Shown: piece after piece, positions 58,796 to 64,000 of the stretch
Position numbering within the stretch: position 1 is the first letter of the stretch
How the letters are laid out: each line of letters begins with the position of its first letter
NCBI RefSeq assembly: GCF_039528175.1
Contig: NZ_BAAALH010000002.1
Coordinates: 1,926,543 to 1,990,542, forward strand
Source of the DNA: Citricoccus alkalitolerans
Lineage (GTDB): Bacteria; Actinomycetota; Actinomycetes; Actinomycetales; Micrococcaceae
Reading direction: 5' to 3'
Length of the DNA stretch: 64,000 nt
The notes under the pieces: model-generated
Databases searched by the model: none
What the model saw: the letters and a program-made list of their open reading frames with translations, nothing else
Told to the model about the DNA's origin: nothing
Translations under genes and position numbers: made by a program

Positions 58796-59520
58796 TTCCG
58801 AGAGGGCTGGAGCCCCTGGAACGCGGGAGCCTGCACGCGGCACCGCTGTTGCTGGGCTCCACGCTGACCGTGGCCCGTCAGGGGGCGCCGGTCAGCGTGC
58901 GCCTGACGGAGGTCGAGGCCTACGAGGGGAGCCGCGACCCCGGCTCGCACGGCTTCCGGGGGCGCACCGCCCGCACCGCCACCATGTTCGGTCCGGTCGG
59001 TCACATCTACGTGTACTTCACCTACGGGATGCACTGGTGCGTGAACATCGTGTGCGGTCCGGAGGGAACCAGCTCGGGCGTGCTGTTGCGCGCCGGCGAG
59101 GTGGTCGCGGGGATGGGCACCGCCCTCGAGCGCCGCGGTGTCGGTGCTGCGGCCGATTCTGCAGTCCGCCACCGACCGGCCAAGGTGGCCCGTCAGCTGG
59201 CCTCCGGCCCAGCCCGCCTGGCCCAGGCGCTGGGCATCGGCGCCGGCGACGACGGCTCAGCCCTGCTCCTCGGCCCGGCACCCGGCCAGGTGCTGGATCC
59301 GACCCCGGGACAGCCGGTACCGGACGGGATCTGGTTGTCCGGCCTGCGGTCCCGACGCCGGCCGGGGACCCTGAGCGGTCCACGCACCGGGGTCTCAGGC
59401 GACGGGGGCGGACCGGACTACCCGTGGCGCTTCTGGCTGCCGGACGAGCCCTCGGTGTCTCCTTACCGGGCGGCCAAGCCCCGGCGCCGTCGGGAGGGCC
59501 GGGAAGAGAGACGGGATTAA
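58792..59520 (+). CDS. DNA-3-methyladenine glycosylase, AAG/MPG type
   Basis: 242 residues. The alkyladenine glycosylase fold is shown by VRLTEVEAYEGSRDPGSHGF (catalytic Glu in TEVEAY) and VYFTYGMHWCVNIV. It cuts alkylated and deaminated purines from DNA. The Arg/Lys-rich C-terminal tail (last 25 residues) is longer than usual. It overlaps the argH stop by ATGA, an arrangement seen in several Micrococcaceae. It has the same repair theme as the AlkX-like gene at 8768. Confidence 0.9.
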   Translation: MIPRGLEPLERGSLHAAPLLLGSTLTVARQGAPVSVRLTEVEAYEGSRDPGSHGFRGRTARTATMFGPVGHIYVYFTYGMHWCVNIVCGPEGTSSGVLLRAGEVVAGMGTALERRGVGAAADSAVRHRPAKVARQLASGPARLAQALGIGAGDDGSALLLGPAPGQVLDPTPGQPVPDGIWLSGLRSRRRPGTLSGPRTGVSGDGGGPDYPWRFWLPDEPSVSPYRAAKPRRRREGREERRD

Positions 59521-59638
59521 TATGGCGTTCACCCCAACGGCTGTACCATGGATGGTCACTCGTTCCGAAGTGCCCAGCGGTTCTGGCGGATTCGTCGGAC
59601 CCTTCGGGCACCATCGATAGCCCTAAGGTGTGCAAGGC

Positions 59639-61897
59639 ATGACTGATGTGGTTCCGATCCACCAGACCGAACTGGAGCATGAGCGCGAATACGTCGCCGG
59701 GCTCTATGAGCGCCTGGACGAACTGCGTGCCGAGAAGGAGCGTCAGCTGGCCCGCGTCCGCAAGGACGGCCCGCAGGGCTCGGTGCAGAACGTCTCGGAG
59801 CGAGATGCGTTCGCCAGCCTCTACGAGGACCGCCTCGCTCAGCTCTACGCCGTCGACGACCGGCTGGTGTTCGGACGGCTGGACATGGACGAAGGCGATG
59901 AACGCTACATCGGGCGCATCGGCCTGACGGACGAGGAACAGGTCCGGCTCATGGTCGACTGGCGGGCCCCGGAGGCCGGCGCCTTCTACCAGGCCACCGC
60001 CCATCAACGGCTCGGGGTGCGCCGCCGCCGTCACCTGATGCTGCGCGGTCGCACCGTGGCCGATCTCGAGGACGACGTCCTGGACGCCACGCTGCTGGAC
60101 GATGAATCGACCCATCACGGCGCTGGTGCCCTCCTGGCGGCCGTCACGGCCCGGCGCACCGGCCAGATGGGCGACATCGTCGCCACCATCCAGGCAGAAC
60201 AGGACGCCATCATCCGCTCGCCCCTCAAGGGCGTACTGGTGGTCCAGGGAGGTCCCGGCACCGGCAAGACAGCCGTGGCCCTGCACCGCGCCGCCTACCT
60301 GCTCTACACCCACCGCGAACGGCTGAAGACGGCGGGCGTGCTGCTCGTGGGGCCGTCCCAGTCGTTCATGCGCTACATCGACCGCGTGCTGCCCTCCCTC
60401 GGCGAGACCGGCGTGGTCATGTCCTCCCTCGGCCGGCTGATGCCCGGCATCAAGGCCGTCCCCGAGACGGACCGGCGCGTCGCGAAGGTGAAGGGCCGGC
60501 TGTTCATGGCCGAGGTGGTGGCCAACGCCGTGGCCAACAGGCAGCGCCTCCCGGACGGGCCGCGCCGGGTGGATGTCGGCGGGACCACCCTGACCATCCG
60601 CCCGAAGCAGGTCCGCCGGGCGCGTGACCGAGCCCGGGCCACGGGCAAACCGCACAATGAGGCCCGCACCACCTTCGTCAAGATCATGGTGCGCGAGCTC
60701 GCCGATCAGCTGAAGGACAAGCTGGAGAAGTCCTCGGGAGCGGGCAACAACATCGACCGCGCCTATCTCTCCGAGGACGTCCGCACATCTCGGGACGTCC
60801 GGATCGCCTTGAATCTGTGCTGGATGCCGCTGACCCCGGAGAAGCTCCTCACGGATCTGTTCTCCAAGCCCGGGCACCTGGAGATGGCCGCACCGTTCCT
60901 CAAGGCGAAACATCGCCGCCGCCTGCTGCGTGCGGCCGACGCGCCCTGGACCGAGGCGGACGTCCCGCTGCTGGATGAGGCTGCCGAGTTGTTGGGGGAG
61001 TGGGACGCCAGTGCCGGCCGTCATCAGGCCTCACAGCAGGCCGACCGCAAACGGGACGTGGCCAACGCGGAGGCCACCCTGGAGAACGTCCACGCCATGC
61101 TCGAGGACTTCGGGGTGGATGGCGTTGTCTCCGCCGAGGCCCTGGCAGATGCCAATCAGGCCGGGGACCATTACGTCTCCGCCGCCGAGCGGGCCGCCAC
61201 GGACCGGACCTGGACCTATGGACACGTGGTGGTCGATGAGTCTCAGGAACTCTCGCCCATGCAGTGGCGGTTGCTCATGCGCCGCTGTCCACTGAAGTCG
61301 TTCACCATCGTCGGGGACATCGCCCAGGCCTCATCGGCCGCCAACGTGACCTCCTGGGCCGACGCCCTCGAGCCGTTCGTCGAGGACCGCTGGCAGCTGG
61401 AGGAGCTGACGGTGAACTACCGCACCCCGGCCAAGATCACCCGGCTGGCCGCACGCGTGGCCCAGGAGGCCGGCCTGCCGGTATCCAGCCCGCAAGCCGT
61501 GCGCGAGGGTGACTGGGACCCGACGGTCTCCCGGGTGGCTCCTGCAGATCGGCGGGATGCCCTGCTGTCCGGCATCGCCGAGGACTTGGAACGGATCGAC
61601 GGCGGGCTGCTTGCAGTGATCGCACCCGTCTCCCTTGAGGATGAGATCACCACCATGCTGCGTGCCAAGTACGGCGATCGGGTCGGCTCAGGCGGTGGGG
61701 GGCTGGGCCAGGACATCGTGGCCACCACCCCGGGCGAGGCCAAGGGGTTGGAATTCGACGCAGTCGTACTGCTCGAGCCGGCCCAGATCGTGGCGGAGGC
61801 CGGCGGAATCGTCGGCGATCTCTATGTGGCCATGACCCGGTCCACCCAGACCCTGCGGATCCTGGCCACCGGCGAACTGCCGGCCGGGCTGGAGTAG
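59639..61897 (+). CDS. helD: HelD-like RNA polymerase recycling ATPase
   Basis: 752 residues from ATG 59639 (AAGG ten bases upstream). The N-terminal coiled coil (residues 10-60, LEHEREYVAGLYERLDELRAE region) is the secondary-channel arm. UvrD-like motor: Walker A GGPGTGKT with K210, DESQELSPMQW (Walker B), GDIAQASS, YRTPAKITRLA and VAMTRSTQTLRIL. HelD binds RNA polymerase and releases it from DNA and RNA; some actinobacterial homologues give rifampicin tolerance. It is followed by tyrS 83 bases later and an rRNA operon. Confidence 0.9.
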   Translation: MTDVVPIHQTELEHEREYVAGLYERLDELRAEKERQLARVRKDGPQGSVQNVSERDAFASLYEDRLAQLYAVDDRLVFGRLDMDEGDERYIGRIGLTDEEQVRLMVDWRAPEAGAFYQATAHQRLGVRRRRHLMLRGRTVADLEDDVLDATLLDDESTHHGAGALLAAVTARRTGQMGDIVATIQAEQDAIIRSPLKGVLVVQGGPGTGKTAVALHRAAYLLYTHRERLKTAGVLLVGPSQSFMRYIDRVLPSLGETGVVMSSLGRLMPGIKAVPETDRRVAKVKGRLFMAEVVANAVANRQRLPDGPRRVDVGGTTLTIRPKQVRRARDRARATGKPHNEARTTFVKIMVRELADQLKDKLEKSSGAGNNIDRAYLSEDVRTSRDVRIALNLCWMPLTPEKLLTDLFSKPGHLEMAAPFLKAKHRRRLLRAADAPWTEADVPLLDEAAELLGEWDASAGRHQASQQADRKRDVANAEATLENVHAMLEDFGVDGVVSAEALADANQAGDHYVSAAERAATDRTWTYGHVVVDESQELSPMQWRLLMRRCPLKSFTIVGDIAQASSAANVTSWADALEPFVEDRWQLEELTVNYRTPAKITRLAARVAQEAGLPVSSPQAVREGDWDPTVSRVAPADRRDALLSGIAEDLERIDGGLLAVIAPVSLEDEITTMLRAKYGDRVGSGGGGLGQDIVATTPGEAKGLEFDAVVLLEPAQIVAEAGGIVGDLYVAMTRSTQTLRILATGELPAGLE

Positions 61898-61980
61898 CCG
61901 CCGGGCCGGCGCCGGGCCCCGACCGCCACCGACGCACCCGCTGACCCTGACGCATCGACACTCCCCGAGAGGCCCTCCCC

Positions 61981-63327
61981 GTGACCAGCACGTCCACCAC
62001 CGGTGCCCCCACCGTGAACCCGGCTCTGGCCGGACAGTCCAATGACCCGTCTTTCCCCACCCTCTGGCAGGAACTCCAGTGGCGCGGTCTCGTCCACGTC
62101 TCCACGGACGAGGCGGCCCTGGAGGAGTTGCTCGATGGCGATCCGGTCACCTACTACTGCGGTTTCGACCCGACGGCCCCATCCCTCCATCTGGGCAACC
62201 TGGTGCAGATCCTGCTACTGCGTCGGATCCAGCTGGCCGGGCACAGGCCCCTTGGCCTGGTGGGCGGCTCCACCGGACTGATCGGTGACCCACGGCAGAC
62301 GGCCGAACGCGTGCTGAACGACCGGGACACCGTCACCGAATGGGTCGGGTACCTGCGCGGCCAGATCGAGCGCTTCCTGTCCTTCGAGGGAGACAACGCC
62401 GCGCGAATGGTCAACAACCTGGACTGGACCGGTCAGCTGAGTGCCCTGGACTTCCTGCGGGACGTGGGCAAGCACTTCCGGGTGGGCACCATGGTCAAGA
62501 AGGAGACCGTGGCCAAACGCCTGAACTCGGACGAGGGGATCTCCTACACGGAGTTCTCCTACCAGGTCCTGCAGGGGATGGACTTCCTGAACCTGTACCG
62601 CGACTACGGCTGCCTGCTGCAGACGGGAGGCTCGGACCAGTGGGGCAACCTGACCTCGGGGACGGACCTGATCCGCAAGGTCGAGGGTGTCTCTGCCCAC
62701 GCCATCGGCACTCCGCTGATCACGAATTCGGACGGGACCAAGTTCGGTAAGTCGGAGGGCAACGCCATCTGGCTGGACGCCCGGATGTGCTCGCCGTACA
62801 CCTTCTACCAATTCTGGCTGAACACCGCGGACGCGGACGTGCTCGACCGCCTGAAGGTCTTCACCTTCCTGACCCGCGAGCAGATCGGGGCCCTCGAGAC
62901 CAAGGTGCGTGAAGAACCCTTCCGTCGGGAGGCGCAGAAGACGCTCGCTTGGGAGGTGACGACACTCGTGCATGGGGAGGAGGCCACCCGCAAGGTGATC
63001 GACGCTTCGGCGGCGATCTTCGGTCAGGGAGATCTGGCCTCGGTAGACGAGTCCACGCTCGCCGCGGCGACCGCCGAGCTTCCGACCGCGGACGCGGGCC
63101 TGGGAACGCAGGGTCCCGTCGGCATCGTGGACCTGCTGGTCTCCACCGGCTTGTCGGCGTCCAACTCGGAGGCACGTCGCACGGTCAACGACGGCGGTGC
63201 CTCGGTGAACAACGTCAGGGTCACAGATCTGGAAGCCACCTTTGGGACGGATAACGCCCTGCACGGGCGATACCTCCTGGTGCGCCGCGGAAAGAAGAAC
63301 ATGGCTCTGGTGGATCTGACTGCCTGA
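61981..63327 (+). CDS. tyrS: Tyrosyl-tRNA synthetase
   Basis: 448 residues. Class I signatures HLGN (PSLHLGNLVQ) and KFGKS (TKFGKSEGN). YCGFDPTAP and SDQWGN bind tyrosine, and a C-terminal S4 domain (about 360-425) contacts tRNA. About 20 extra N-terminal residues. GTG start. In actinobacteria tyrS is regularly the last gene before an rRNA operon, as here. Ends at a strong terminator. Confidence 0.97.
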   Translation: MTSTSTTGAPTVNPALAGQSNDPSFPTLWQELQWRGLVHVSTDEAALEELLDGDPVTYYCGFDPTAPSLHLGNLVQILLLRRIQLAGHRPLGLVGGSTGLIGDPRQTAERVLNDRDTVTEWVGYLRGQIERFLSFEGDNAARMVNNLDWTGQLSALDFLRDVGKHFRVGTMVKKETVAKRLNSDEGISYTEFSYQVLQGMDFLNLYRDYGCLLQTGGSDQWGNLTSGTDLIRKVEGVSAHAIGTPLITNSDGTKFGKSEGNAIWLDARMCSPYTFYQFWLNTADADVLDRLKVFTFLTREQIGALETKVREEPFRREAQKTLAWEVTTLVHGEEATRKVIDASAAIFGQGDLASVDESTLAAATAELPTADAGLGTQGPVGIVDLLVSTGLSASNSEARRTVNDGGASVNNVRVTDLEATFGTDNALHGRYLLVRRGKKNMALVDLTA

Positions 63328-63420
63328 CCACTGGGTCTGCCTGCGCGCCAGACCCCTTGACCACCCGCGTCTCGAACGCTCGAAGGGCCACCTCCCGAAT
63401 CGCAGGACGGTGCCTCACCG

Positions 63421-63453
63421 ACTGGCCGCTCCCTCACCGAGGGGGCGGCCAGT
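63421..63453 (+). terminator. tyrS terminator
   Basis: 15-base arms (63421-63435 and 63439-63453) with one G-U pair and a 3-base loop, followed by TCCGTTT. Confidence 0.85.
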
Positions 63454-63582
63454 TCCGTTTCAGATCTGACCAGAAGGTCGGGGGAGACCTGCCTCACACC
63501 CTGGGTCGACTGCGGGTCGCGAGCCTGAGAATCCCCGGAATCACGGGCATCTGAGGTTGTGGAATGACCCCTGAGGCGGATT

Positions 63583-63611
63583 TTGCGGCGACGCGAATCC
63601 GTGTGTATAGT
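63583..63611 (+). promoter_or_regulatory. rRNA operon promoter, upstream
   Basis: TTGCGG (63583-63588), 17 bases, TATAGT (63606-63611). Furthest upstream of at least two promoters for the rRNA genes to the right. A third possible -10, TAAGGT (63705-63710), has no good -35. Confidence 0.6.
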
Positions 63612-63834
63612 TCTTCAAGTCGCCAGCCGCGAAAGCGGGAAATCAGGTGGCCACCCCGAACTGAAATGCAGACCTAGACTACTGCGCCCTTCAAGGTGTA
63701 GTGTTAAGGTCCCGCATGAAGTACGGGCCATGCAGGAAGACGTGATTGAGCCCCTGAGCGGCCGTCACGGATCGCCTGGATGGGTATAACCGAAGAACTG
63801 AGATTTGATTCGAAAAATCGCCGGAAACGCGGAT

Positions 63835-63863
63835 TTGACGGGATGAAATCGAAGGGATAAGGT
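63835..63863 (+). promoter_or_regulatory. rRNA operon promoter, main
   Basis: TTGACG (63835-63840), exactly 17 bases, TAAGGT (63858-63863). Best promoter match in the window; transcription would start near 63870. Confidence 0.75.
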
Positions 63864-64000
63864 TGAGAACCGCGGATGAGGAAAGCCGGAAAGCGGCCCA
63901 AAGAATTGGGTTTATCTGGTTAGTATTTATTACGTACCTGTTGTTTGAGAACTCAATAGTGTGCCAAGTTTGTTGATGCCAATTTTTTGAATTGGTTGAT
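63864..64000 (+). ncRNA. rRNA operon leader (5' of 16S rRNA)
   Basis: TTGTTTGAGAACTCAATAGT (63941-63960) is the antitermination/processing sequence found shortly before 16S genes of Micrococcaceae. A CCAATT/AATTGG hairpin (63979-63995) follows. The mature 16S start is expected soon after base 64000. The 673-base stretch after tyrS otherwise holds only the terminator and promoters; no tRNA or protein gene is seen. Confidence 0.8.

Noticed and set aside
59521..59638. Rifamycin-associated element before helD
   Set aside because: The known 19-base inverted repeat is not present; only short GGTGTGCAAGGC similarity is seen, too weak.
63583..63789. Short ORF downstream of tyrS
   Set aside because: It lies within rRNA promoter sequence, has no ribosome-binding site and no sensible translation.
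1..64000. CRISPR arrays, transposases, prophage genes
   Set aside because: No spaced direct repeats, no DDE/integrase motifs and no phage structural genes seen on either strand.

Overview
The window is chromosomal DNA of a high-GC Gram-positive actinobacterium, most probably of the family Micrococcaceae (Micrococcus, Citricoccus, Kocuria, Arthrobacter group). Evidence: strong G/C bias at third codon positions, many GTG/TTG starts, mtrA-mtrB-lpqB, a WhiB1-type Fe-S protein, long-form HPF, the 1,670-residue NAD-dependent glutamate dehydrogenase, a PdtaS-type kinase, and a secreted Rpf (transglycosylase plus LysM) that strongly resembles Micrococcus Rpf. There is no sign of prophage, insertion sequence, CRISPR array or tRNA; gene density is high. 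Genus and species cannot be decided from the window. Two runs of N (8793-8815 and 18014-18060) are assembly gaps, both at the 5' ends of genes.

Layout. 1-2441: minus-strand membrane genes (DUF4350, DUF4129, multi-pass membrane protein). 2670-7907: mtrA, mtrB, lpqB, comF-like operon. 8070-12985: hpf, an AlkX/YcaQ-type glycosylase-like gene, secA. 12982-17877: an uncharacterised actinobacterial module (Rv3235 family, LysM membrane protein, small HTH protein, SAF protein, CpaE-like ATPase). 17947-24606: NAD-GDH and pdtaS, closed by a perfect two-way terminator facing whiB1. 24720-29434: whiB1, small membrane protein, DUF1844, then infC-rpmI-rplT-rRNA methyltransferase. 29536-35564: accessory metabolic and transport genes (GlsB-like, two MFS transporters, NUDIX, radical SAM, pyrrolidone-carboxylate peptidase). 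35737-39444: pheST. 39534-45916: a phosphopantetheinyl transferase, an M1 metallopeptidase and a 1,386-residue Pls/PosA-family synthetase. 46104-47099: quinone oxidoreductase. 47267-53391: argCJBDFR. 53420-55829: lipoprotein, rpf, ankyrin protein. 56051-63327: argG, argH, 3-methyladenine glycosylase, helD, tyrS. 63328-64000: tyrS terminator, then promoters and leader of a ribosomal RNA operon whose 16S gene lies just past the right edge.

How it works together. The arginine pathway is complete from N-acetylglutamate kinase to argininosuccinate lyase (argA/argO function is supplied by bifunctional argJ). It is split into two transcription units, each preceded by the same pair of TGCATA half-sites exactly 20 bases apart, the probable ArgR operators. 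The most notable system is the Pls cluster: a membrane-bound single-module NRPS (A-T-three tandem acceptor/condensing domains separated by membrane helices), the PPTase likely to activate it and a co-transcribed zinc aminopeptidase. The adenylation-pocket residues read DAESIGTVVK, close to the lysine code as I recall it, so the predicted product is epsilon-poly-L-lysine or a related isopeptide polymer of a basic amino acid. A second theme is translation start usage: infC begins with ATT, and at least eight genes have a -10-like hexamer only 6-7 bases before the start codon, which indicates leaderless mRNAs.
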